From JAEUJM01 sp041908445 (GTDB lineage: Bacteria; Actinomycetota; Acidimicrobiia; Acidimicrobiales; DATDAH01): a stretch of DNA of 64,000 nucleotides. The DNA lies in NCBI GenBank assembly GCA_041908445.1, contig JAYRFK010000037.1:1-64000 (forward strand), read 5' to 3'. Both the position numbers and the translations under genes were made by a program. Position 1 is the stretch's first letter; the number at the start of each line of letters is the position of its first letter. The notes under the pieces were generated by a model. That model did not search any database and had not been told where the DNA came from. It saw only the letters and a program-made list of their open reading frames with translations. Shown here one piece after another: positions 9,388-17,541 of the stretch.

Positions 9388-10542
9388 ATGGCCGCCCCGA
9401 CCCTCGCGCGCCGCCCCATCGCCAGCGGTCGCTCGACCGTGCCCACGCCCGCGCACCACGTCGACTGGATCCTCGTGGGGGCGGTGATGGCGCTGTCGCT
9501 GATCGGGGTGCTGATGGTCTACAGCGCCACCAAGGGCCCCGGCGGGGAGACCCCGGCCAACACGTCGTTCCTCGTCCGCCAGCTCGTGTTCGTGGTCCTC
9601 GGCTGGGGCGTGATGGGGGCGATGGCCGCCATCGACTACCGCCACTTCCGGGACTGGGCGATCCCGATGGCCGGCGCCGCGATCCTCCTGCTCGTGCTCG
9701 TGCTGTCCCCGCTGGGCTCGGAGTCCAACGGTGCCCAGGCGTGGTTCCAGGTGGCCGGCTTCCAGCTCCAGCCCTCCGAGTTCGCCAAGATCGTCTTCAT
9801 CCTCGGCATGTCGGCGTTCCTGACCTACGACCGGGCCGGGGGCCTCGACGGCAAGCGGCTGCTCCTCGCGTTCGGGCTCGCCGCCGTCCCGATGGCGCTG
9901 ATCATGCTCCAGCCCGACCTGGGCACCGTCCTCGTCTTCGTCTTCGCCGCGCTCGGCATGATCACCGTGGCCGGGGTGCGGCCCCGGCACCTCGCCCTGG
10001 TGGCCCTCGTGGCGATCGTCGGCACCGTGCTCATCTTGAACTCGCCGATCCTGAAGGCGTACCAGGTGGACCGGCTCACGTCGTTCGTCAGCCCCGACAG
10101 CGACACCCAGGGCGCGGCGTACAACACCAAGCAGGCGCAGGTCGCCATCGCCAACGGTGGGTTCACCGGGGAGGGCCTCTTCGAGGGCGAGCAGACCCAG
10201 CTCAACTACGTCCCCGAGCAGCACACCGACTTCATCTTCACCGTGGTGGGGGAGGAGCTCGGCTTCGTCGGGGGGGTGGTGGTGCTCGGCCTGCTCGGCG
10301 TCATCGTCTGGCGCATCTGGCGCACGGCCCAGCTCTCCCGCGACGAGTACGGGATGCTCGTGTGCGTCGGCGTCCTGTCGATGGTGGTGTTCCAGGTCTT
10401 CGAGAACGCCGGGATGACCATGGGCATCATGCCGGTGACCGGCATCCCCCTCCCGTTCGTGAGCTACGGCGGCTCCGCCATCCTCACCGAGTGCGCCGCC
10501 ATGGGCCTCGTCCTCTCGGTGCACATGCGCCGCTTCACGTGA
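9388..10542 (+). CDS. rodA: Peptidoglycan glycosyltransferase RodA (SEDS family)
   Basis: 384 aa, about ten TM helices. SEDS proteins polymerise lipid II into glycan strands. Visible family motifs are MVYSATKG after TM1, the loop FQLQPSEFAKI, LIMLQPDLGTVLVF, and near the C-terminus TGIPLPFVSYGGSAILTE. Begins 19 nt after mrdA, in the usual PBP2-RodA pairing. The division orthologue FtsW would have a different context (mur/fts genes). Confidence 0.95.
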   Translation: MAAPTLARRPIASGRSTVPTPAHHVDWILVGAVMALSLIGVLMVYSATKGPGGETPANTSFLVRQLVFVVLGWGVMGAMAAIDYRHFRDWAIPMAGAAILLLVLVLSPLGSESNGAQAWFQVAGFQLQPSEFAKIVFILGMSAFLTYDRAGGLDGKRLLLAFGLAAVPMALIMLQPDLGTVLVFVFAALGMITVAGVRPRHLALVALVAIVGTVLILNSPILKAYQVDRLTSFVSPDSDTQGAAYNTKQAQVAIANGGFTGEGLFEGEQTQLNYVPEQHTDFIFTVVGEELGFVGGVVVLGLLGVIVWRIWRTAQLSRDEYGMLVCVGVLSMVVFQVFENAGMTMGIMPVTGIPLPFVSYGGSAILTECAAMGLVLSVHMRRFT

Positions 10543-10581
10543 GAGGTCGGTCCTGATCAGGGCTTTTCGGCCCTTGCCGGG

Positions 10582-10587
10582 TACGAT
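10582..10587 (+). promoter_or_regulatory. -10 element before radical SAM gene
   Basis: TACGAT, 10 nt before the ATG at 10598. A weak hairpin (AGGGC/GCCCT around TTTTCG, 10559-10574) lies just upstream and may end rodA transcription. Confidence 0.4.
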
Positions 10588-10597
10588 GCGGGCCACG

Positions 10598-12547
10598 ATG
10601 TCAACCATCTGGCCCGAGCTCGAACCGCTCCTGGGCCGGGTGCAGAAGCCGGCTCGCTACATCGGCTGCGAAGACGGCGTGCGCGTCCCCGAGCACGGCC
10701 CGGGGCGGATCGCCTGGCTCCTGCTCTACCCGGACACCTACGAGATCGGTCTGCCCAACCAGGGCCTCCAGATCCTCTATGAGATCCTGAACGAGCGCCC
10801 CGACGCCGCCGCCGAGCGCGCCTACGCGCCCTGGACCGACCTCGAGGCGCTCCTCCGCGAGCACGGGCTGCCGCTCTTCTCGCTGGAGACCCACCGTCCG
10901 GCGGGGGAGTTCGACGTCCTGGCGTTCAACCTGTCGGCCGAGCTCGTCTACACGAACCTGCTCAACTGCGTCGACCTCGCCGGCGTGCCGGTCCGCAGCG
11001 CCGACCGCACCGACGCCCACCCCTTCGTCGCCGCCGGCGGCCACTGCACCTACAACCCCGAGCCCCTCGCCGACTTCGTCGACTTCTTCGTGCTCGGTGA
11101 CGGTGAGGAGGCCGTTGGGGAGGCCAACGAGGTGCTCGCCGCCGCCCGCGCCGAGGGCCTCGACCGCCAGACCACCCTCCGGCGCCTCGCCGGCGTGACC
11201 GGCGTCTACGTGCCGGCCCTGTACGAGGCCACCTACGACGCCGACGGCCGCCTGCTGGCCACCACGCCCGTCGCCCCCGAGGCGCCCGAGCTCGTCGAGA
11301 AGCGCACCGTGGCCGACCTCGCCGAGTGGCCCTACCCGAAGACCCAGCTCGTGCCCCTCACCGAGGTCGTGCACGACCGCCTCAACGTCGAGGTCTTCCG
11401 GGGCTGCACCCGCGGCTGCCGCTTCTGCCAGGCGGGGATGATCACCCGCCCGGTGCGCGAGCGCCCGGCCGAGCAGGTGCGCACCATGATCCAGGACGGC
11501 CTCCGCCGCACCGGCTACGACGAGGTCGCCCTGACGTCGCTCTCCACCGCCGACTTCAGCGGGGTCGAGCGGGTCGTGGCCGACACCGTCGCCGATCCCA
11601 CGAACTGCGGCCAGGTGTCGGTGTCGCTGCCCAGCCTGCGGGTCGACGCCTTCACGGTCGGCATCGCCGCGGAGGTCCAGAAGGCTCGCCGCACCGGGCT
11701 CACCTTCGCCCCCGAGGCGGGCACGTGGCGCATGCGCCAGGTGATCAACAAGCTCATCCGCGAAGAGGACCTCTACGCCGCCGTGGAGTCGGCCTACTCG
11801 CAGGGCTGGCGGCGCATGAAGCTGTACTTCCTGATCGGGCTCCCGAGCGAGACCGACGAGGACACCCTGGGCATCGCGGAGCTGGCCAAGAACTGCGTGG
11901 CCATCGGCCGCAAGTACCACAAGGGCCCGTCGGTCACGGTCTCGGTGGGCGGCTTCGTGCCCAAGGCCTTCACCCCGTTCCAGTGGTTCGGCCAGAACAC
12001 GGTCGAGGAACTCATGCGCAAGGTCAACCTGCTGCGTGACGCCGTGCGCCACGAGCGGGGCGTGCAGCTCAAGTGGCACGATCCGAAGGCCTCGCTCATC
12101 GAGGGCGTCATGAGCCGGGGGGACCGGCGCCTCGGCCCGGTCATCGAGCACGTCTGGCGCGCCGGCGGCACCTTCCAGGAGTGGTCCGAGCACTTCGACC
12201 ACCAGCGCTGGCTGGACGCCATGGCCGCCTCCGGCCTCTCGGTCGACGACTACGTCCACCGCCACCGCACCGAGGACGAGGTCTTCCCCTGGGACCACCT
12301 CTCCGCGGGGCTGCACAAGGACTTCCTCTGGCAGGACTGGCGCGACGCCCTCGACGAGGTCGGCCTCGAGGACTGCCGGTGGACCCCCTGCTACGACTGC
12401 GGGGCGTGCACGGGCTACGGCGTCGAGCACATCGTCGCCTCGGCCACGCCGCCCGCCGGCGGCAGCCAGGGCACCGGCCAGGACCTCGGTCGGGGCCGCG
12501 AGGTCCCGGTCAGCCTCGGGCGGGCCGAGCCGGTGGGGGCCTCGTGA
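10598..12547 (+). CDS. B12-binding/radical SAM protein (TIGR03960 type)
   Basis: 649 aa. The ATG at 10598 fits the family N-terminus (MSTIWPELEPLLGRVQKPARYIG) better than upstream in-frame TTG/ATG codons. A cobalamin-binding-like N-terminal region (to about 230) precedes a radical SAM domain with the 4Fe-4S motif C270-x3-C274-x2-C277 (CTRGCRFC). A C-terminal Cys motif, CYDCGACTGYG, may hold zinc or a second cluster. The reaction of this family is not established. It is nearly always next to the DUF2344 gene that follows, and near rne-rplU-rpmA, which hints at RNA or ribosome modification; that is inference. Confidence 0.9.
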   Translation: MSTIWPELEPLLGRVQKPARYIGCEDGVRVPEHGPGRIAWLLLYPDTYEIGLPNQGLQILYEILNERPDAAAERAYAPWTDLEALLREHGLPLFSLETHRPAGEFDVLAFNLSAELVYTNLLNCVDLAGVPVRSADRTDAHPFVAAGGHCTYNPEPLADFVDFFVLGDGEEAVGEANEVLAAARAEGLDRQTTLRRLAGVTGVYVPALYEATYDADGRLLATTPVAPEAPELVEKRTVADLAEWPYPKTQLVPLTEVVHDRLNVEVFRGCTRGCRFCQAGMITRPVRERPAEQVRTMIQDGLRRTGYDEVALTSLSTADFSGVERVVADTVADPTNCGQVSVSLPSLRVDAFTVGIAAEVQKARRTGLTFAPEAGTWRMRQVINKLIREEDLYAAVESAYSQGWRRMKLYFLIGLPSETDEDTLGIAELAKNCVAIGRKYHKGPSVTVSVGGFVPKAFTPFQWFGQNTVEELMRKVNLLRDAVRHERGVQLKWHDPKASLIEGVMSRGDRRLGPVIEHVWRAGGTFQEWSEHFDHQRWLDAMAASGLSVDDYVHRHRTEDEVFPWDHLSAGLHKDFLWQDWRDALDEVGLEDCRWTPCYDCGACTGYGVEHIVASATPPAGGSQGTGQDLGRGREVPVSLGRAEPVGAS

Positions 12548-13278
12548 AGGTCCGCGCCCGCTTCGCCAAGCAGGGCAAGGTGCGCTTCACCAGCCACCGC
12601 GACCTCGCCCGCATGTGGGAGCGGGCCCTCCGTCGGGCCGAGCTCCCGCTGGCCTACACCCAGGGCTTCTCGCCGAGGCCGAAGCTGCACTTCGGCCTCG
12701 CGCTGCCCACCGGCGCCGAGTCCGAGGCCGAGTACCTCGACATCGACGTCGCCGAGCCGGCCGACGGCGGTCCCGCCGAGCTCGATCCCGCCACCCTCCC
12801 GGCCCGGCTCACCCCGTGCCTACCCGAGGGGATCACCGTCACCGCAGCCGCCATCGTGGACACTGGGGTGATGTCCCTGCAGCAGGCGGTGACCAGCTGC
12901 ACCTGGCGGATCACCGTCGCCGACACCACCGCGCAGGACGCGGCGGTCGCGGTCGAACGTGCCCTCGCCGCCGACCAGCTCGTCATCACCCGTGAACGCA
13001 AGGGCAAGTCGGTCACCGACGACCTCCGCCCCCTCATCTGTGCCCTGGCCGTGCTCGGCGAGACGCCCGACGGCGTCGAGCTGGAAGCCGAGCTGGCCAC
13101 CCAACCCCGGAGCGTGCGGCCGTCCGAGCTGCTCAGCGCTCTCGACCCGCCGCTCACCGAGCGCCGGGTCTGTCGAATTCACCAATGGGTGGCGCTCGAC
13201 GGCGCCCGCACCGAGCCCCTCCTGCTCGGGTCTGCCGTCGCGCCGCCCGCCGCGCACGCCGAGGTGCGTGCGTCATGA
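12544..13278 (+). CDS. Radical SAM-linked protein, DUF2344 (TIGR03936 type)
   Basis: 244 aa, starting at the GTG inside a GTGA overlap with the radical SAM gene. The family signature is at the N-terminus: VRARFAKQGKVRFTSHRDLARMWERALRRAELPLAYTQGFSPRPKLHFG. In some bacteria this domain is fused to the radical SAM protein, so it is probably an obligate partner or substrate-binding subunit. No catalytic motif is evident. rne starts 15 nt downstream. Confidence 0.9.
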   Translation: MKVRARFAKQGKVRFTSHRDLARMWERALRRAELPLAYTQGFSPRPKLHFGLALPTGAESEAEYLDIDVAEPADGGPAELDPATLPARLTPCLPEGITVTAAAIVDTGVMSLQQAVTSCTWRITVADTTAQDAAVAVERALAADQLVITRERKGKSVTDDLRPLICALAVLGETPDGVELEAELATQPRSVRPSELLSALDPPLTERRVCRIHQWVALDGARTEPLLLGSAVAPPAAHAEVRAS

Positions 13279-13293
13279 GAAGGGAACTCCCAC

Positions 13294-15153
13294 ATGTCCG
13301 ACGTCACCCCGGGCGACCGCCCGGGCACTGAGACCCCCGCGGCCGCCCCGCCCCGCGCCCCCAAGGCGACCACGGCACCCGCCCGCGACCCGAAGAACCC
13401 CGACGAGCTGCCCGAGCGCAGCATCGAGGGTCGACCCAAGTCCGTCGAGGCCGCCGAGAAGGCGCTCGTGCGGCGCAAGCCCCAGATCGGCGACACGATG
13501 CCCGCGCCACCGGCGCCGGCCGACGCGCCCAAGGCCGGCAACGGCCAGGGCTCGGGCCAGAACCAGGGCCAGGGCCAGGGCCAAGGCGACGGCGCCAACC
13601 GCAAGCGCCGGCGCCGCGGTGGACGCGGCCGTGGCGGCGGCGGTGGCCAGGGCGGCGGCGGCGGTGGCGGTGGCGGCGGTGGCGGCCAGGGCGGCGGTGG
13701 GGCCAAGGCGGGGGGGACCCGACCCGACGGCACCGCGGGTCGCGCCCGCGGTCAGGGCAACACCACCCGCAGCGGCACCCGGGGCAAGGGCGAGCCGGTC
13801 GACGCCGTCACCGCCGACGGCGCGGTCGAGCTCGACGACGAGACCCTGGCCAAGCGGCGGGGCCGCGAGCGCAAGGGTCGCCCGGTCGGCCGCTACCTGA
13901 TGAGCGTCTCGGTCCGCCCGGCCGCCACCCAGATCGCGGTCCAGGAGGGGCGGGCCCTCATCGAGCACTACGTCTCGCGCCCGTCGGACGACACCACCCA
14001 GATCCACGGCAACATCTACCTGGGCAAGGTGCAGAACGTCCTGCCGGGCATGGAGGCGGCCTTCATCGACATCGGCACGCCCAAGAACGCGGTGCTCTAC
14101 CGCGGCGACGTGCAGTACGACGCCGAGGACATCGAGGAGAAGGGCAACCCCCGGATCGAGCAGATCCTGAAGCCCAAGCAGAGCATCATCTGCCAGGTCA
14201 CCAAGAACCCCATCGGCGCCAAGGGCGCCCGCCTCACCCAGGAGGTCTCCCTCCCGGGCCGCTTCGTCGTGCTGATCCCCAACAGCTCGACCTACGGCAT
14301 CTCCAAGCGCCTCCCCGACAACGAGCGCAAGCGCCTCCGGACCATCCTCGACCGGGTGCGCCCCAAGGGCCACGGCATCATCGTGCGCACCGCCGCCGAG
14401 GGCGTCACCGCCGAGGAGATCGAGCGTGACGTCGCCCGCCTCGGCGAGCAGTGGAACCGCATCGAGGCCCTCGCCAAGAAGTCCCAGGCGCCCGCCCTGC
14501 TCTACCGCGAGCCGGACATGGCCCTGCGGGTGATCCGCGAGGAGTTCAACAAGGACTACCGGGGCATCGTCATCGACGACAAGGCCCTGTACGAGGACGT
14601 CCGCGACTACGTGGCCAGCATCTCGCCGGCGCTGGCCGACCGGGTGGAGTACTACGACCGCGAGACCTCCGAGCTCTCGCTGTTCGAGCGCCAGCACGTG
14701 CACGAGCAGATCCACAAGGCCCTCGACCGCAAGGTCTGGCTGCCCTCGGGCGGATCGCTCATCATCGAGCACACCGAGGCCCTCACCGTGATCGACGTGA
14801 ACACGGGCAAGAACGTGGGCACCTCGAACCTCGAGGAGACCGTCTACCGGAACAACCTCGAGGCCGCGGTCGAGGTCGCCCGCCAGCTGCGCCTGCGCGA
14901 CATCGGCGGGATCGTGGTCATCGACTTCATCGACATGGAGATCAAGAAGAACCGCGAGGACGTCATCGCCACGTTCCGCGAGGCGCTCGCCCTCGACAAG
15001 ACCCGCACCCAGGTGTTCGACATCTCCGAGCTGGGCCTCGTGGAGATGACGAGGAAGCGCATCGGCGAGGGGCTGATCGAGTCGTTCTCGTCCTTGTGTC
15101 CTGAGTGTGAGGGGCGGGGGCTGCGCTTCGACCCGGAGCTGCTGGACATCTAG
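13294..15153 (+). CDS. rne: Ribonuclease E/G
   Basis: 619-aa endoribonuclease for mRNA decay and rRNA/tRNA maturation. The first 190 residues are a low-complexity, probably disordered N-terminal extension; about residues 108-150 are mainly Gly with Arg and Gln, which may bind RNA. The S1 domain (about 230-320) and DNase-I-like catalytic domain follow. Metal-binding aspartates are D501 (VIDVNTGK) and D544 (VIDFIDM), and the Zn-link is C602-PE-C605. The catalytic part ends right after the Zn-link, so the C-terminal tail seen in gamma-proteobacterial RNase E is absent: the disorder is at the N-terminus, as in other actinobacterial enzymes. Confidence 0.95.
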   Translation: MSDVTPGDRPGTETPAAAPPRAPKATTAPARDPKNPDELPERSIEGRPKSVEAAEKALVRRKPQIGDTMPAPPAPADAPKAGNGQGSGQNQGQGQGQGDGANRKRRRRGGRGRGGGGGQGGGGGGGGGGGGQGGGGAKAGGTRPDGTAGRARGQGNTTRSGTRGKGEPVDAVTADGAVELDDETLAKRRGRERKGRPVGRYLMSVSVRPAATQIAVQEGRALIEHYVSRPSDDTTQIHGNIYLGKVQNVLPGMEAAFIDIGTPKNAVLYRGDVQYDAEDIEEKGNPRIEQILKPKQSIICQVTKNPIGAKGARLTQEVSLPGRFVVLIPNSSTYGISKRLPDNERKRLRTILDRVRPKGHGIIVRTAAEGVTAEEIERDVARLGEQWNRIEALAKKSQAPALLYREPDMALRVIREEFNKDYRGIVIDDKALYEDVRDYVASISPALADRVEYYDRETSELSLFERQHVHEQIHKALDRKVWLPSGGSLIIEHTEALTVIDVNTGKNVGTSNLEETVYRNNLEAAVEVARQLRLRDIGGIVVIDFIDMEIKKNREDVIATFREALALDKTRTQVFDISELGLVEMTRKRIGEGLIESFSSLCPECEGRGLRFDPELLDI

Positions 15154-15343
15154 CTGGTGATCGCTGTCCGGCACCCTGCGCCCGGCGGGTCCTGACGGCG
15201 GACATCCGTTTCGGGCCATGCTCGCTCGTCCCTCGCTGCGCGTGGCCCGAAGCCGTTCCGCCGCCACCCGCCGGGCTCCGGGCGCCTCGCGCCACGCGGG
15301 TCGAGCGCGGCGGACTCGACGACTGATGGTGGGGGGGGTGGGT

Positions 15344-15376
15344 GGGGCCTTCGGCCCCAGGGCTCCTCCGGAGCCC
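15344..15376 (+). terminator. Two adjacent hairpins between rne and rplU
   Basis: GGGGCC-TTC-GGCCCC (15344-15358) is followed at once by a 7-bp stem around TCC (15360-15376). No T-run follows. They may end rne transcripts, or fold in a read-through leader of rplU. The rest of the 279-nt gap (15154-15343) shows no open frame I would trust. Confidence 0.45.
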
Positions 15377-15391
15377 GTTGCTCTGCACCGG

Positions 15392-15422
15392 TTGGCCGGT
15401 TTGGCCCTTCTCCCGGTAGGAT
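15392..15422 (+). promoter_or_regulatory. Candidate promoter of rplU-rpmA
   Basis: TTGGCC (15392-15397) and TAGGAT (15417-15422) are separated by 19 nt; TAGGAT lies 10 nt before the rplU ATG. The spacing is slightly long and a second TTGGCC overlaps it. Confidence 0.4.
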
Positions 15423-15432
15423 CGACGTTCCT

Positions 15433-15741
15433 ATGTATGCGGTGATCAAGACCGGTGGCAAGCAGTATCGAGTCGAGGAGGGTCAGACCCTGCTCGTGGA
15501 GAAGCTGGGCCAGGACGACGGCGACGTCGAGCTGACCCCCGTGCTGCTCGTGGACGGCGACACGGTGGTGTCGTCGCCCGACGCGCTGGCCAAGGCCACC
15601 GTCTCGGCCAAGGTGCTGGGCGAGGGCAAGGGCCCGAAGATCACCGGGTTCACGTACAAGAACAAGTCGAACCAGCGCAAGCGCTGGGGTCACCGCCAGC
15701 ACTACAGCAACATCGAGATCACCGGGATCAAGAAGGGCTAG
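15433..15741 (+). CDS. rplU: 50S ribosomal protein L21
   Basis: 102-aa ribosomal protein of normal length. MYAVIKTGGKQYRVEEGQTLLVEKL and the C-terminal KNKSNQRKRWGHRQHYSNIEITGI are diagnostic. It binds 23S rRNA domain I next to L20. It is cotranscribed with rpmA, which starts 2 nt after its stop. Confidence 0.98.
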   Translation: MYAVIKTGGKQYRVEEGQTLLVEKLGQDDGDVELTPVLLVDGDTVVSSPDALAKATVSAKVLGEGKGPKITGFTYKNKSNQRKRWGHRQHYSNIEITGIKKG

Positions 15742-15743
15742 CC

Positions 15744-15998
15744 ATGTCGAAGACCAAGGGCGGCGGTTCCACCCGGAACGGCCGCGACTCCCAAGCACAG
15801 CGCCTCGGCGTCAAGCTGTTCGACGGCCAGGTGGTCAACCCCGGCGCCATCATCGTGCGCCAGCGGGGCACCCGCTTCCACCCCGGTGAGAACGTCGGCA
15901 AGGGCAAGGACGACACCTTGTTCGCTCTGGCCCCCGGCACCGTGAAGTTCGGCTACCGCAAGGGCCGCAAGCTCGTGGACGTGCTGCCTGCCGAGTAG
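15744..15998 (+). CDS. rpmA: 50S ribosomal protein L27
   Basis: 84 aa, starting MSKTKGGGSTRNGRDSQAQRLGVK, with the flexible N-terminus that reaches the peptidyl-transferase centre. There is no cleavable Firmicutes-type leader: the protein begins directly with the short conserved N-terminus. Ends with the GRKLVDVLP motif. Followed by a strong intrinsic terminator. Confidence 0.98.
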   Translation: MSKTKGGGSTRNGRDSQAQRLGVKLFDGQVVNPGAIIVRQRGTRFHPGENVGKGKDDTLFALAPGTVKFGYRKGRKLVDVLPAE

Positions 15999-16024
15999 GC
16001 GCACCCACCACCCGTTCTGACCCC

Positions 16025-16060
16025 GTCACCCCCGGCTCCGGCCGGGGGTGACGGCGTTTT
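16025..16060 (+). terminator. Intrinsic terminator after rpmA
   Basis: A perfect 12-bp stem (arms 16025-16036 and 16041-16052, GTCACCCCCGGC and its complement) with a TCCG loop, followed by GGCGTTTTC. It is the best rho-independent terminator in the window and closes the rne-rplU-rpmA region. Confidence 0.9.
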
Positions 16061-16145
16061 CGGCCCTCCGTCGCCGCGGCCGGCGCCGGTCGGCGGGCCG
16101 GGTCGGGGCGGGACCGCGGGCACCGCCACTCAAGGTCGGGGGTCT

Positions 16146-16192
16146 CCTGGGCCGAATTACCCAGGGGGCGACCGATTCCCTAGGCCGAAAGG
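16146..16192 (+). other. Unexplained repeat/hairpin motif between rpmA and dgt
   Basis: CCTGGG (16146-16151) and CCCAGG (16160-16165) can form a hairpin. CCGAATTACCCAGG (16152-16165) is nearly repeated as CCGATTCCCTAGG (16172-16184), and GGCCGAAAGG follows (16183-16192). No gene reads from it in a convincing way. GGCCGA-type decamers also occur before the pilin-like gene (3569-3578 region) and tadE. Function unknown. Confidence 0.25.
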
Positions 16193-16242
16193 ACCACGCG
16201 GTGACCGGGACCCGACACCGGACGGACCGGGCGGCGAGGCGT

Positions 16243-17376
16243 TCAGCGCAGGACGTCGATGCCCTCGGGCAGGTCGGCGCGGTCCCAGCCGAGGTGGGCG
16301 ATGGCCAACTGGCAGGCGAAGCGGTCGGTCATGCCGGCGACGTACCCGACCGCGGCCCGCAGGGCCTCGTCGCTGCCCCCGGGGATGCCCGCGGCGTGCT
16401 CACCGGGCAGCAGGTTCGGGCGGTCGGCGAAGTGCTCCACGAGCGCCTGCAGCACCCGGACCACCGCCTCGCTCTGGCGCGCCGACGCCGGCCGCAGGTA
16501 CACCCGCTCGTAGTTGAACGACCGCAGCTCGGCGAGCGCGGTGGCGAGCTCGTCGGTCATGCCGACCCGCCCGGTGGTCGCCGCGGCGTCGACCATGCCC
16601 CGGATGAAGGCCCGGAGCTGGCTGCTGCGGCTGGTGCCGACCCGTTCGCGCACGATGGCCGGGAGCAGGTCGTAGGTGACGATGCCGGCCTGCACCGCGT
16701 CCTCGAGGTCGTGGCACGAGTAGGCGATGCGGTCGGCCCAGCTGACCACCGCGCCCTCGGGGGTGAGCGGGGCGGGGCGCGACCAGGAGTGGTTGCGGAT
16801 GCCGTCGAGGGTCTCGGTGCAGAGGTTGAGGGGGGCGACGACGACGTCGGCACCCCACACCGCGTGGTCGAAGCCCCCGGGCACGTAGGGCGTGAGGGCC
16901 TCTTCGCTGGCGTGGCCGCCGGGCCCGTGGCCGCAGTCGTGGCCGAGGGCGATGGCCTCGGTGAGGGTGACGTTGAGCCGGCAGGCCCGGGCCACCGCGG
17001 TGGCCACCTGGGCCACCTCGAGGGCGTGGGTGAGCCGGGTGCGCTGGTGGTCGTCGGGGAACACGAACACCTGGGTCTTGCCCGCCAGGCGCCGGAAGGC
17101 GGCCGAGTGCAGGATGCGGTCGCGGTCGCGCTCGAAGCAGGTGCGCAGCGGGTCGGGCGCCTCCTCGAGGGCACGGTGGCCGGCGCCGAGGGCGCGGGTG
17201 GCGGCAGGGCTGAGGGTGGCGTCCTCCTCGGCCTCCCGGGCCTCGCGGTCGAGCACCTCGATGGGGCCGACGCCCGGATCCTCCGGGTGGGCGAGGCGCA
17301 CCTCGCCACCCGCCTGGTGGCCCTGCATCGTGGCGGCCCAGCGCCGGTTGCGCTCGGAGGTGGGGAGGGTGCTCAC
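16243..17376 (-). CDS. dgt: Deoxyguanosinetriphosphate triphosphohydrolase-like protein (HD domain)
   Basis: 377-aa HD-domain hydrolase predicted to cut dNTPs to deoxynucleosides and triphosphate. The N-terminal RTCFERDRDRILHSAAFRRLAGKTQVF and TRLTHALEVAQVA (metal His), the HD motif GHDCGHGPGGHASEEAL, and VSWADRIAYSCHDLEDAV with the metal-ligand Asp are all conserved. Length fits the shorter actinobacterial type. GTG start. It diverges from tadE across a 165-bp gap. A -10-like TAGGGT ends 6 nt before the GTG. Confidence 0.93.
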   Translation of the reverse strand: MSTLPTSERNRRWAATMQGHQAGGEVRLAHPEDPGVGPIEVLDREAREAEEDATLSPAATRALGAGHRALEEAPDPLRTCFERDRDRILHSAAFRRLAGKTQVFVFPDDHQRTRLTHALEVAQVATAVARACRLNVTLTEAIALGHDCGHGPGGHASEEALTPYVPGGFDHAVWGADVVVAPLNLCTETLDGIRNHSWSRPAPLTPEGAVVSWADRIAYSCHDLEDAVQAGIVTYDLLPAIVRERVGTSRSSQLRAFIRGMVDAAATTGRVGMTDELATALAELRSFNYERVYLRPASARQSEAVVRVLQALVEHFADRPNLLPGEHAAGIPGGSDEALRAAVGYVAGMTDRFACQLAIAHLGWDRADLPEGIDVLR

Positions 17377-17382
17377 GGCTCC

Positions 17383-17388
17383 ACCCTA
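17383..17388 (-). promoter_or_regulatory. -10 element of dgt
   Basis: TAGGGT on the minus strand with a 6-nt gap to the GTG puts the likely transcription start on the start codon itself (leaderless). Confidence 0.4.
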
Positions 17389-17541
17389 CGCAGCCCCTGT
17401 GACACCGCCGGGGGTGGTGGACCGGTGGCCTCGGCCGCCTGGTCCAGATGCCCCATTTGGGCCGGTTCGCCTTCACCTGCCGGTGGTCCCGGCCGACGGG
17501 GAGACGGGCGAAGAGACGATCGCGCGCAAAGGAAACGTCGG

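Noticed and set aside
10559..10574. AGGGC-TTTTCG-GCCCT as rodA terminator
   Set aside because: Only 5 bp and no T-run; mentioned with the promoter but not listed as a terminator.
13630..13710. GGCGGC repeat tract
   Set aside because: It encodes the Gly tract of RNase E/G in frame; not an independent repeat element.
17465..17525. Possible three-way-junction RNA (riboswitch) before tadE
   Set aside because: TTCGCC/GGCGAA can enclose two small hairpins, but the conserved cores of the c-di-GMP riboswitch (GCAAACC, GACGCAAAGCC) are absent. Short GC-rich pairings are common by chance here.
16048..17541. Plus-strand frame extending far upstream of tadE
   Set aside because: It is antisense to dgt. 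The tadE ATG at 17542 with its ribosome-binding site and prepilin leader is the convincing start.
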